DNA from: an uncultured Flavobacteriales bacterium
Lineage (GTDB): Bacteria; Bacteroidota; Bacteroidia; Flavobacteriales; Crocinitomicaceae
Assembly (NCBI GenBank): GCA_946479985.1
Contig: CAMLIF010000073.1
Coordinates: 1 to 20,479, forward strand
Direction: 5' to 3'
DNA: 20,479 nt
The notes below the pieces were generated by a model that did not search any database, had not been told where the DNA came from, and was given only the letters and a program-made list of their open reading frames with translations. Below are positions 1 through 6,994 of this stretch, piece after piece. Within the stretch, counting starts at the first letter, position 1, and each line of letters opens with the position of its first letter. The translations under genes were made by a program, and so were the position numbers.

Positions 1-719
1 GGAGCATTGGTGGAAGCATCCTGGATTTCGAATGCTTCGCCGAATTTGTACTTCAATCGTTTTTTTAGCTTGGGCTTAATATCTGTGGTGTCTTTGTAAT
101 TCCGCAGAACCCGATTCTTTTTGCGGTAAACCGGCACAGTATCCTTCAGTACCGGAATATATGGAATATAAACATGCGGTCTTTTAGATTTCAGCCATCG
201 ATGCTTCTTACTGTCTTTATATTTCAGTTGCTTCGCTAAGAGCTTCTGATTCTTTTTATCAATTTTTGCTTTACGGCGCTTATTTACTTTTTCAGCTTTT
301 TTCTTTCTCTGGGCATTTTCTTTCAGATTTTTCTGAAGAACTTTTGGAAATTTCTTTTCTGCTTTTGCAATTCTGCGGCTATTGATCTTGTGATCTTTCA
401 CCGCCAGTTTATTATTAAACTTTCGGTAATGGTTTACACGTTTCTGCTGTTGAATCTCAGCTTTGGTACTGTCAATCCGATTATAAACACGTAAACGCAG
501 TTTAACTCCTAAAACGGGAATTTCCAGATTTGGTTTTTGGCGAATTACTTCAAAGATCTCAGGTTTCAGATTTTCGTTCCCCTCAACTACCAGAGTGTTG
601 TCATCCAAAAGATGTTTGTTCTCAGGAACATAGTACGTAATCTCCCGACAGGCAAACAGAAGACTGCTCGCTACCAGGAGCAGAAAAAATGACTTATAAA
701 ACTGGTTTGATCTTCTCAT
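1..719 (-). CDS. tamL: TamL-like outer-membrane assembly lipoprotein (BamA/TamA superfamily), 3' part cut by window edge
   Basis: The frame is open from an ATG at 719 (a second ATG lies in frame at 725) to base 1, so only about 239 N-terminal residues are present and the beta-barrel is missing. A signal sequence ends in a lipobox, LLFAC, with the lipidated Cys at residue 24. It is followed by REITYYVPENKHLL and an IRQKPN...IPVLGVKLRLRVYN stretch, typical of the first POTRA-like domain of Bacteroidetes TamL proteins. TamL is the lipoprotein partner of TamB in outer-membrane biogenesis; this role is family knowledge. Residues 86-180 form an extremely Lys/Arg-rich insertion before the FGEAFEIQD segment. 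A good promoter at 728-757 would start transcription near 722-724, favouring the 719 ATG. Divergent from the SpoU methylase, a pairing I believe is common in flavobacteria. Family call is fairly sure; a general BamA-like name would also be acceptable. Confidence 0.82.
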   Translation of the reverse strand, partial: MRRSNQFYKSFFLLLVASSLLFACREITYYVPENKHLLDDNTLVVEGNENLKPEIFEVIRQKPNLEIPVLGVKLRLRVYNRIDSTKAEIQQQKRVNHYRKFNNKLAVKDHKINSRRIAKAEKKFPKVLQKNLKENAQRKKKAEKVNKRRKAKIDKKNQKLLAKQLKYKDSKKHRWLKSKRPHVYIPYIPVLKDTVPVYRKKNRVLRNYKDTTDIKPKLKKRLKYKFGEAFEIQDASTNA

Positions 720-727
720 TCGCATTA

Positions 728-757
728 CAAAAATAACAAAGCTCGGCTGATTCCAAA
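728..757 (-). promoter_or_regulatory. Bacteroidetes-type promoter of tamL
   Basis: On the minus strand a TTTG (754-757) is separated by 18 bases from TATTTTTG (728-735), a perfect fit to the TAnnTTTG -7 box of the Bacteroidetes primary sigma factor. The -7 box ends only 8 bases before the ATG at 719, so the mRNA would have almost no leader. Confidence 0.55.
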
Positions 758-895
758 AGAATAATTAAGCTAAGGCCCGTAAGTGTTTCCTACACCTAAC
801 AGAAGTAAGGTTTTTATTCGTTATTTATTGTTCTTTCAAATCTAACTATTGACTGTTTTATCACATGTTTTGCTTGCTTTTTTTTCGTAAATTGG

Positions 896-903
896 TATGT
901 TTG
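896..903 (+). promoter_or_regulatory. Candidate -7 box for the SpoU methylase gene
   Basis: TATGTTTG matches TAnnTTTG exactly and ends 10 bases before the GTG start at 914. The -33 match is weak (CTTG at 873-876, 19-base spacer). If used, the leader would be about 5 bases. It lies in the 194-base divergent gap to tamL (720-913), where I see no other feature. Confidence 0.35.
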
Positions 904-913
904 AACAAAAAAA

Positions 914-1642
914 GTGGAATTTCTCTCGAAAGCAAAAATAAAATGGGTTAAATCCCTGCATCACAAAAAAACGCGTGATGTTGAAAAATGTTTTATTGTT
1001 GAGGGAGAAAAAATGGTTAAAGAAGGTTTAGAACATTTTTCCGACTATCTCCTGCATCTTTTTGTTTTAAACACTTCATTCGAAGAAGTCCCAAAAGAAT
1101 TCCTGGAGCAAACACTTGTTGTAAACAGTAAAGAACTGGAGCAGCTTTCGGAGCTCAAAACACCCAATAAATTTGTAGCCATCTTCCGAAAACCAGCCCA
1201 GGTGGAATATAACGAGAACTTTGCGCTTGTCCTTGACGGTATCCAGGATCCCGGAAATATGGGAACACTTTTACGCCTGGCAGATTGGTTTGGAATTGAA
1301 ACAATTATCTGTTCAACAGATACAGTGGATATCTACAATCCGAAAGTTGTTCAGGCTTCTATGGGAGCAATATTCAGAATTGATGTTATTTACACGAACC
1401 TGTTTTTCTTCTTGGAAAACACGAAACAACCCAAATACGGTGCCTTGCTGAACGGACAACCCTACAAATCTGTTTCCTACGAAAAGAACGGTTTATTGAT
1501 CATGGGAAATGAAGGCAAAGGAATTCGTCCGGAAATTGAAACGTTGATAGATATTCCCGTTACAATACCGCGAATTGGCGGCGCAGAATCGCTGAATGTA
1601 GGAACAGCCACAGCTATTTTACTGGCAGAAATAATTCAATAA
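914..1642 (+). CDS. SpoU/TrmH-family RNA 2'-O-methyltransferase
   Basis: 242 residues, cytoplasmic SPOUT-class methyltransferase expected to methylate a ribose 2'-O in rRNA or tRNA using S-adenosylmethionine. An N-terminal substrate-binding part of the L30e-like type (residues 1-95, opening FLSKAKIKWVKSLHHKKTRD) precedes the knotted catalytic domain. All three SpoU motifs are visible: motif 1 DPGNMGTLLR (112-121, catalytic Arg 121), motif 2 MGNEGKG (197-203) and motif 3 IPRIGGAESLNVGTA (218-232). The start is GTG: the frame has a TGA at 902 and no ATG upstream of the conserved N-terminus; an ATG at 897 is out of frame. Ten bases separate it from the next gene, so the two are probably cotranscribed. 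The exact target nucleotide cannot be told from the sequence. Confidence 0.93.
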   Translation: MEFLSKAKIKWVKSLHHKKTRDVEKCFIVEGEKMVKEGLEHFSDYLLHLFVLNTSFEEVPKEFLEQTLVVNSKELEQLSELKTPNKFVAIFRKPAQVEYNENFALVLDGIQDPGNMGTLLRLADWFGIETIICSTDTVDIYNPKVVQASMGAIFRIDVIYTNLFFFLENTKQPKYGALLNGQPYKSVSYEKNGLLIMGNEGKGIRPEIETLIDIPVTIPRIGGAESLNVGTATAILLAEIIQ

Positions 1643-1651
1643 ATCTGATAT

Positions 1652-2341
1652 ATGAAACACCTGATCACTTTAAATTTCCTAATATTTTTTGCTTCCGTTT
1701 CCTTAGCCCAAACTGAGGCTGAAAAAGCAATGTATGCAGAATTAGAAAGCCTTCCTTATCGTGAATCGTCAGAAATTCCACAATCATTTATTGTAGCTTC
1801 GAACTTTTCAAATACGTTTATAAAAGACTCCGCAAATTATATTCAGGCTGTTGCACATGGATATGACGACACAGAACTCCAGGGGTTCAATTGTAAAATT
1901 GAAAGAGAAAAAAACACCAACACGTACAAGGTATTCACGCCTCAAGCAGGTGAATGCCGAATTACTATTTATGGTGTCAATACGACTACAAAGAAGAAAG
2001 TGCCTCTTGGTGCATATATTTTCAGCGTAGTTGACAAGGTTTATCATTCCATTAAAATAGACTCAAAGATCTCTGGAGAAGCAATAGGAAACAGCGTTTC
2101 ATCCATCAGTTGTTCCAATGTACATTACTGGAATTACCAGGAAGAAATAACTCTTTTGGAATGGACAATGGAATCAGGGGGAAAGACGATCTCAGGCAAA
2201 GGAGAAAAAACGGATAAATCTGTGGAAACCTGGTTAAAAGCCATTCCTTCAGGACAAGCAATTGTTGTATCCGGGAAAGCCAAAAGCAATTTTTTAGGTG
2301 AGTTTGATGTTGTCAGTGTTTTTATAAAAGGGGATTTCTGA
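1652..2341 (+). CDS. Secreted protein resembling the C-terminal domains of GldM
   Basis: 229 residues with a clear Sec signal peptide (residues 1-19, cleavage after SLAQ or near it), so periplasmic or surface exposed. The rest appears all-beta in two blocks. Residues about 40-125 include an SNFSNTFIKDSANYIQAVAHG segment and a YKVFTPQAGECRITIYGV strand pair. Residues about 130-229 carry EWTMESGGKTISGKGEKTD, then SGQAIVVSGKAKS and FDVVSVFIKGDF. Order and motifs recall the last two Ig-like domains of the gliding/T9SS protein GldM, but this protein lacks the GldM membrane helix and coiled coil. The resemblance is from memory and the function is unknown. It follows the methylase gene by 10 bases and converges on the minus-strand operon, in which porT also lies. 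Confidence 0.7.
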   Translation: MKHLITLNFLIFFASVSLAQTEAEKAMYAELESLPYRESSEIPQSFIVASNFSNTFIKDSANYIQAVAHGYDDTELQGFNCKIEREKNTNTYKVFTPQAGECRITIYGVNTTTKKKVPLGAYIFSVVDKVYHSIKIDSKISGEAIGNSVSSISCSNVHYWNYQEEITLLEWTMESGGKTISGKGEKTDKSVETWLKAIPSGQAIVVSGKAKSNFLGEFDVVSVFIKGDF

Positions 2342-2365
2342 CTTTTAATCGCTTTCAAGATATTC

Positions 2366-2378
2366 GCTTGATGCAAGC
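2366..2378. terminator. Weak hairpin between convergent genes
   Basis: GCTTG-atg-CAAGC can form a short 5-bp stem in the 48-base gap between the convergent frames, followed on the plus strand by AATTTAA. Too weak to be certain as a terminator. Confidence 0.22.
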
Positions 2379-2389
2379 AATTTAACGCA

Positions 2390-2560
2390 TTAAGATCTGA
2401 ACGATTTCAACTCAACTAACATCGTTCTGATTGCCTGTATGTTTTCAGACCAGAAGAAATGCTTCGTGTCAATTATTCCAATAACTTCTGAAGTTTCCCG
2501 GTTCAAGAATTTCAATTTTTGTTTTTTCTCATTGTTATCAGTCACCTTATTTTCAATCTT
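2390..2560 (-). pseudogene. Out-of-frame C-terminal segment of the upstream membrane-protein gene
   Basis: After the TGA at 2555-2553 the +1 frame stays open for 56 codons to a TAA at 2392-2390, reading KIENKVTDNNEKKQKLKFLN, then RETSEVIGIIDTKHFFW, then SENIQAIRTMLVELKSFRS. It looks like real protein (mixed charge, plausible beta strands and a final helix) and has no convincing start codon of its own. The frame is closed upstream by a TGA at 2575-2573, so the join must fall between about 2575 and 2553. I read it as the true C-terminus of the gene starting at 2942, separated by one extra base or one of two independent errors. A plus-strand open frame over 2439-2621 is the shadow of this segment. 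Confidence 0.55.
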
Positions 2561-2942
2561 GTACGAGTTCAGTCAAGGGAATTTGAATGATTTTCATTTT
2601 ACTGTAATACAGATTTGTTAAATGAATTTCAGCCATATCGGAAGTCACATGAACCTGCACAACGTACTTAATTTTCCGATTAACTATAAATGTGTAAATG
2701 TTGTAACCAAGCGTAGCAAGAGCCGAAATACCTATTTGGACCATTGGATGCTCCAAGAGAAATACTACGATATAATATCCTAAACCATTTTCACCTGAAC
2801 GATGATTTCTTCCATCCAGAAGCATTGGTCCAAAAAACAACATGGCAAATGTTCCAACAAACATTGCTGCGGTTTTCAAAGAGTGTTCCCAAATAATGAA
2901 ACTTTTTGATTTCGGTCGTGGAATGAATAACAGTGTTTTCAA
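2553..2942 (-). CDS. Small membrane protein with two predicted helices, probably truncated by a frameshift
   Basis: 129 residues in the intact frame. It begins with TTG at 2942, because no ATG is in frame before residue 27; the start lies 10 bases after the stop of the FAD oxidoreductase gene, consistent with the end of the operon. Residues about 20-42 (KTAAMFVGTFAMLFFGPML) and 55-87 are hydrophobic and probably span the membrane. The tail VVQVHVTSDMAEIHLTNLYY...IIQIPLTELV looks like the first strands of a cytoplasmic beta domain that stops abruptly. Continuing in the +1 frame to 2390 would give about 183 residues and complete this domain. No family recognised; a two-helix plus PH-like layout is a guess. 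Confidence 0.65.
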   Translation of the reverse strand: MKTLLFIPRPKSKSFIIWEHSLKTAAMFVGTFAMLFFGPMLLDGRNHRSGENGLGYYIVVFLLEHPMVQIGISALATLGYNIYTFIVNRKIKYVVQVHVTSDMAEIHLTNLYYSKMKIIQIPLTELVQD

Positions 2943-2952
2943 CGAAAAGCAG

Positions 2953-4497
2953 TTATGAATTCAGGTAAACATTTGCTGCATCTACACACTTCATTCCGTC
3001 AATAGCGGCAGAAATAATTCCACCGGCATAGCCGGCTCCTTCTCCGCACGGGAAAAGCCCTTTTGTGTTTACGCTCATGCATGTTTCGTTATCACGCGGA
3101 ACAGAAACCGGGCTTGAAGTTCGCGATTCAGGTGCGTGCAAAACAGCGTCGCTCGTTAAGAAACCTTTCATTTTTCGGTCAAAATCAACAAATGCTTTGC
3201 GCAATCTCCGGGCAATGAAATCAGGCAGTACTTTGTTCAGATCAACGCTAGTTATTCCGGGTAAATAAGATGTTCTCGGAAAATCAACTGATTTCTTTCC
3301 GTCAACAAAATCTTTCAATCGCTGAGCCGGAATAGTTTGCTTTTTTCCTGCTTCTTCCCAGCATTTCTGCTCAACGGCTTTCTGGAAATTCAAACTTACA
3401 AAAGGATCATTCGGTTTGTATCCGGGAAGTTCATGCGGTTCTACGCTTACAACAATTCCTGAATTCGATGTAGGATTATTCCTTTTCGAAGGCGACCAGC
3501 CATTTGTTACAACTTCGCCTTCGGCCGTTGCGCAAGGAGCTATAATTCCGCCCGGGCACATACAAAACGAATAAACGCCTTTGTCTTCAACCTGTGTTAC
3601 AAGAGAATAGGATGCCGGCGGTAAAAACTCATCGTTTAAACGACCGTGGTATTGAATTTTATCGATTAAATCCTGAGAATGCTCTACACGAACTCCAAGA
3701 GCAAAGGGTTTCGCTTCAATATGAACGTTTCGTTTGTGCAGTAATTCGAAAATATCACGTGCAGAATGCCCTGTTGCCAGAACAATTGCTTTTGAAGCGA
3801 TTTTCTCACCATTTACTTCGATTCCAACAACTTTTCCGTCGTTGATCGTAATGTCGGTCAATTTCGATTCGAAATGAACTTCACCGCCAAACTCACGTAC
3901 ACAATCGCGCATAGCAACAATGATATGCGGCAATTTATTGGTTCCTATATGCGGATGCGCATCTACCAGAATATCTTCATCGGCTCCAAATCGGACAAAC
4001 CATTTCAAAGCTCTTAGAACGTCGCCGCGCTTTTTGGAACGTGTGTACAATTTCCCATCGGAATAAGTACCTGCTCCACCCTCTCCGAAACAATAATTCG
4101 ATTCCGGATTTACAATGTGTTCTTTGTTCAGTTTCGCCAGATCTCTTCTACGGGCACGAACGTCTTTTCCGCGTTCGAAAACCACTGGTTTCAATCCGAT
4201 TTCCAAAGCACGAAGCGCTGCATATAATCCGGCAGGTCCCGCGCCAACAATGTGAATCACCGGAGAATCAGCTACATTTTTCGGATTAAATTCAGTATCA
4301 AATTCCGGTAGAATTCCATCTTCGAAAACGGTGATTGTTGCGTTAATCTTAATATCGCGTTTACGCGCGTCAATTGACCGTTTTTTCCAGCTGTAAACAA
4401 AGTTGTTGTGATTCAATTTCAACTCTTTCGCAATATACTTACGAAGCCAAAGATCATTTAAGGCTTCTTCGGGAGAACATTGAAACGTTAATTCCAT
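2953..4497 (-). CDS. FAD-dependent oxidoreductase of the COG2509 type
   Basis: 514 residues, expected cytoplasmic flavoprotein. An N-terminal domain (1-78, including the HNNFVYSWKKRSIDARKRD segment) precedes a Rossmann FAD-binding motif, IHIVGAGPAGLYAALRALE (81-99, GxGxxG at 85-90), ending with the acidic residue of VVFERGKD. Then come CFGEGGAGTYSDGKLYTR (136-153) and a C-terminal FAD-contacting segment with GLFPCGEGAGYAGGI. This set is typical of the uncharacterised dehydrogenases related to the HI0933/TrxB-like flavoproteins; the substrate is unknown. Its ATG overlaps the stop of porT by one base (TAATG), indicating translational coupling. It is the fifth gene of the minus-strand block. Confidence 0.9.
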   Translation of the reverse strand: MELTFQCSPEEALNDLWLRKYIAKELKLNHNNFVYSWKKRSIDARKRDIKINATITVFEDGILPEFDTEFNPKNVADSPVIHIVGAGPAGLYAALRALEIGLKPVVFERGKDVRARRRDLAKLNKEHIVNPESNYCFGEGGAGTYSDGKLYTRSKKRGDVLRALKWFVRFGADEDILVDAHPHIGTNKLPHIIVAMRDCVREFGGEVHFESKLTDITINDGKVVGIEVNGEKIASKAIVLATGHSARDIFELLHKRNVHIEAKPFALGVRVEHSQDLIDKIQYHGRLNDEFLPPASYSLVTQVEDKGVYSFCMCPGGIIAPCATAEGEVVTNGWSPSKRNNPTSNSGIVVSVEPHELPGYKPNDPFVSLNFQKAVEQKCWEEAGKKQTIPAQRLKDFVDGKKSVDFPRTSYLPGITSVDLNKVLPDFIARRLRKAFVDFDRKMKGFLTSDAVLHAPESRTSSPVSVPRDNETCMSVNTKGLFPCGEGAGYAGGIISAAIDGMKCVDAANVYLNS

Positions 4498-5213
4498 TAA
4501 CCTTCAAATATTAATGAAACCCAAAGAACTTTATTGAAAAGCTGGTCAATTGGTCGTGAAGCATTGGTATTATCCTGGATAAAAGAATTGGAAAATCCTT
4601 GTGAATATTTGATTTCAAAACCGAATTTAAAATAGGGTGCAAAAAACTCTAATCCACCGCCAACTTGTCCCTGCCAGTCGCTTGCCTTAATCTTGATAAA
4701 CGGATCAATAAACGATTGAGTTGACTTTTCAAAAGACTGTAAATCGTAGGAATACTGAACACCAGCCAGGGCGTATGCAGCAAAATTGTTCAAGCGCAAT
4801 GTTCTGAACTGTAACATCAAGGGGAAATCAAGATTGGTTGAATTTACGCGTTCTTCGCTGTAAATATCTTTCAGGGCATTTGGGTTCGGATCTTCGTAAT
4901 AATATTTCAAAACGCGTTCCTGAAACGATAATGTTGGAATGAAACGTAAACGAACTACCGGGTGTCCTAACTTTAATGTAGAAACAATTCCGATTTGTCC
5001 GCCAGGCTGAGCTGATGATTCTAAAGATTTTAATCCATATTTCTGATATGCATCGGGAACCGGAATACAATTAAAATTAGATCGGTTAATTCCAAGCATA
5101 AATCCAAAATGCAGGGTTCTTTCATCAAACTTACGGTAGTTTTTTGTCTTCTCGGGCTGCGCCTGAGTAACTCCCGTAAGAACAAGAAAAAATACAATCA
5201 ATAGAAATCTCAT
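4497..5213 (-). CDS. porT: PorT-family outer-membrane beta-barrel protein of the type IX secretion system
   Basis: 238 residues from the ATG at 5213, with signal peptide MRFLLIVFFLVLTGVTQAQ. An in-frame TTG at 5234, 6 bases after ubiE, would add MKNVLKS and is a less likely start. The mature part has alternating beta strands (LHFGFMLGINRSNF, VRLRFIPTLSFQER, LDFPLMLQFRT, AAYALAGVQYSYDL, FKFGFEIKYSQGFS) and ends in VLWVSLIFEG with an aromatic near the C-terminus, as expected of an 8-strand outer-membrane barrel. PorT/SprT is needed for T9SS secretion and gliding in Bacteroidetes, and I recall that its gene is commonly adjacent to ubiE, as here. No other T9SS component is in the window. Generic PorT-like barrels exist, so the symbol rests on size, features and neighbourhood. 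Confidence 0.8.
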   Translation of the reverse strand: MRFLLIVFFLVLTGVTQAQPEKTKNYRKFDERTLHFGFMLGINRSNFNCIPVPDAYQKYGLKSLESSAQPGGQIGIVSTLKLGHPVVRLRFIPTLSFQERVLKYYYEDPNPNALKDIYSEERVNSTNLDFPLMLQFRTLRLNNFAAYALAGVQYSYDLQSFEKSTQSFIDPFIKIKASDWQGQVGGGLEFFAPYFKFGFEIKYSQGFSNSFIQDNTNASRPIDQLFNKVLWVSLIFEG

Positions 5214-5240
5214 GCTTTTCAGAACGTTTTTCAATCTGTA

Positions 5241-5972
5241 TTATTTTATACCGTAATAAATTGTAGCAATTCCACCGGATACTAAACGTTGTCCAACAGA
5301 CTTATAACCTACTTTTGTAAGTATATCCGTAAAACTCTTTCCTTCCGGAAATGCCGCAACCGATTCGGGCAAATAAGTGTACGCTTTTTCTTCTTTAGAA
5401 ATACGCTTCCCAAAAAATGGAATGACATATTTTGAATGAAAAGCATAGTATTGTTTTACTGGAAATTTCTTTGGTTTGGAGAATTCAAGAATGATAATCT
5501 TACCACCGGGACGAACCACACGCAGCATTTCGCTCAAGCCCAATTCCAGGTTCTCATAATTGCGAACGCCAAAGCCAACTGTAAGCGCATCAAAGTAATT
5601 GTCGTCAAAAGGAAGCTCTTCCGAATCACCCAAACGCATAGTAACAATATTGTCTACACCTTTTTTCTTCATTTTCCGGCGGCCAACTTCCAGCATTCCT
5701 TCCGAAATATCCATTCCAACTACTTCTGTTGGGTTCAATTTCAGAGATGCAATAGCGAAATCACCAGTTCCGGAAGCAATATCCAGAATTCGTTTTGGTT
5801 GGATTTCTTCGAGCATTTTAATTGCTTTTCGTCTCCAGCCTTTATCAATTCCAACGGAAAGAAAGTGATTCAGAAAGTCGTATTTACCCGAAATGCGGTT
5901 AAACATTTCAGCTACTTCTTCCTTTTTGGTTTTATTCTCCTCGCCGTAAGGCTTTACTTCTTTTCTATCCAT
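5241..5972 (-). CDS. ubiE: Demethylmenaquinone methyltransferase (UbiE/MenG)
   Basis: 243 residues, the usual length of the family. It transfers a methyl group from S-adenosylmethionine to demethylmenaquinone in the last step of menaquinone synthesis, at the inner face of the cytoplasmic membrane. The N-terminus has the AEMFNRISGKYDFLNHFLS signature (21-39) followed by WRRKA. SAM motif I is ILDIASGTGDFA (62-73), and the UbiE-specific TVGFGVRNYENL (131-142) and LRVVRPGGKIIILEFSKP (150-167) segments are present. Bacteroidetes use menaquinone, so menaquinone rather than ubiquinone is the likely product. The ATG lies 32 bases after the kinase gene. Confidence 0.96.
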   Translation of the reverse strand: MDRKEVKPYGEENKTKKEEVAEMFNRISGKYDFLNHFLSVGIDKGWRRKAIKMLEEIQPKRILDIASGTGDFAIASLKLNPTEVVGMDISEGMLEVGRRKMKKKGVDNIVTMRLGDSEELPFDDNYFDALTVGFGVRNYENLELGLSEMLRVVRPGGKIIILEFSKPKKFPVKQYYAFHSKYVIPFFGKRISKEEKAYTYLPESVAAFPEGKSFTDILTKVGYKSVGQRLVSGGIATIYYGIK

Positions 5973-6004
5973 TCTATAAATTGATCCGCCATGGCGAATA
6001 CATT

Positions 6005-6994
6005 TTAATTAAAGTTCTTTCCTTCACATTCCCGAATCAACTGATCGGGTTCAATTGTCACCACACCGCTTTTCTCACAAACTAAACCACCGGCTAAATT
6101 CGAAAGTTCGGCAATCGTTTGAATTCCCATTCCACTGGCAAGACACAGAGTAGCGACTGAAATAACCGTATCCCCTGCCCCGCTTACATCAGCAATATTT
6201 CTGAAATGAGCCGGGACATGATGTTTTTCTTCGCTTTTCTTAATGAAAACGCCATGTTCCGAAAGCGTTACGAAAGTGATCTCATTGGTCAGTTTTTTTT
6301 CCAGCTGATCAATTGCCTCAGCAAACAAATCAGCTTGCTGAAAAGAGCAGTCAATACCTATACCTTCTTTCAATTCTTTCAAATTCGGTTTGAATAAAGT
6401 CACATCTTTATAAGCCAAAAAATTATCTTTTTTCGGATCAACAGTTGTAGGAATTTGTTGTTCTTTAGCCCATTTTACAACTGTTCCGATGATGTTTTCT
6501 GTCAGAACTCCTTTGTTGTAATCTTCGAAAATGATTGCATCAACCCGTTCGTTGGATATAATCGATTTTATTTTCTCTAAAAAGAAGTCTTCTTCTGTTC
6601 GGGAAAGTGAGTGGGTATCTTCCGTATCAATTCGCAATAAATGCTGATTGTTTCCTATGACACGGGTTTTCACTGTTGTGACACGCGTAGAGCTTTTGAG
6701 AATTCCGTTTGTCGACATTTCCTGGGTTACAAGCAAATCTGTTAACTCATTCCCTTTTTTATCGCTTCCCACAACCGAACAAAGAATTGGGTTTGCGCCA
6801 AGCGACTGAAGATTCAAAGCCACATTTGCAGCACCGCCAAGACGTTGTTCTTCTTTTCCTAAACTCACAATTGGTACGGGAGCTTCGGGACTTACCCGGT
6901 GAACTTTACCCAACATGTACGCATCGATCATTACATCACCAATGACCAAAACATTTTTGGATCGAAATTCAGAAAGAAGTTCTCTAATAGTCAT
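6005..6994 (-). CDS. rfaE1: PfkB-family sugar kinase, D-glycero-D-manno-heptose-7-phosphate kinase type (HldE domain I only)
   Basis: 329 residues with the layout of the kinase half of HldE. Substrate segment GDVMIDAYMLGKVHRVSPEAPVPIV (19-43) and GGAANVALNLQSLG (53-66) are characteristic of RfaE-type enzymes. EDYNKGVLT (157-165), a DPKK segment (186-189) and the PfkB signature DVSGAGDT (269-276, catalytic Asp 275) are intact. The cytidylyl/adenylyltransferase domain found in bifunctional HldE is absent, as in many Bacteroidetes where the kinase is a stand-alone protein; another gene would have to supply that activity. Expected role is phosphorylation at C1 on the way to ADP-heptose for the outer envelope. 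Start overlaps the stop of the aminotransferase gene by one base (TAATG). Confidence 0.88.
   Translation of the reverse strand: MTIRELLSEFRSKNVLVIGDVMIDAYMLGKVHRVSPEAPVPIVSLGKEEQRLGGAANVALNLQSLGANPILCSVVGSDKKGNELTDLLVTQEMSTNGILKSSTRVTTVKTRVIGNNQHLLRIDTEDTHSLSRTEEDFFLEKIKSIISNERVDAIIFEDYNKGVLTENIIGTVVKWAKEQQIPTTVDPKKDNFLAYKDVTLFKPNLKELKEGIGIDCSFQQADLFAEAIDQLEKKLTNEITFVTLSEHGVFIKKSEEKHHVPAHFRNIADVSGAGDTVISVATLCLASGMGIQTIAELSNLAGGLVCEKSGVVTIEPDQLIRECEGKNFN

Noticed and set aside
2439..2621. Plus-strand open frame of 60 codons in the gap after the GldM-like gene
   Set aside because: It is the complement of the out-of-frame C-terminus of the minus-strand membrane protein, has a low-quality Phe/Ser-rich product and no promoter.
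5214..5234. Longer PorT start at TTG 5234
   Set aside because: The ATG at 5213 gives a cleaner signal peptide; the TTG cannot be fully excluded because it lies closer to ubiE.
5436..5984. Open frame of 182 codons on the plus strand opposite ubiE
   Set aside because: It is antisense to a well-conserved methylase, has Phe/Asn/Ser-rich composition typical of the complement of a real gene, and shows no motif.
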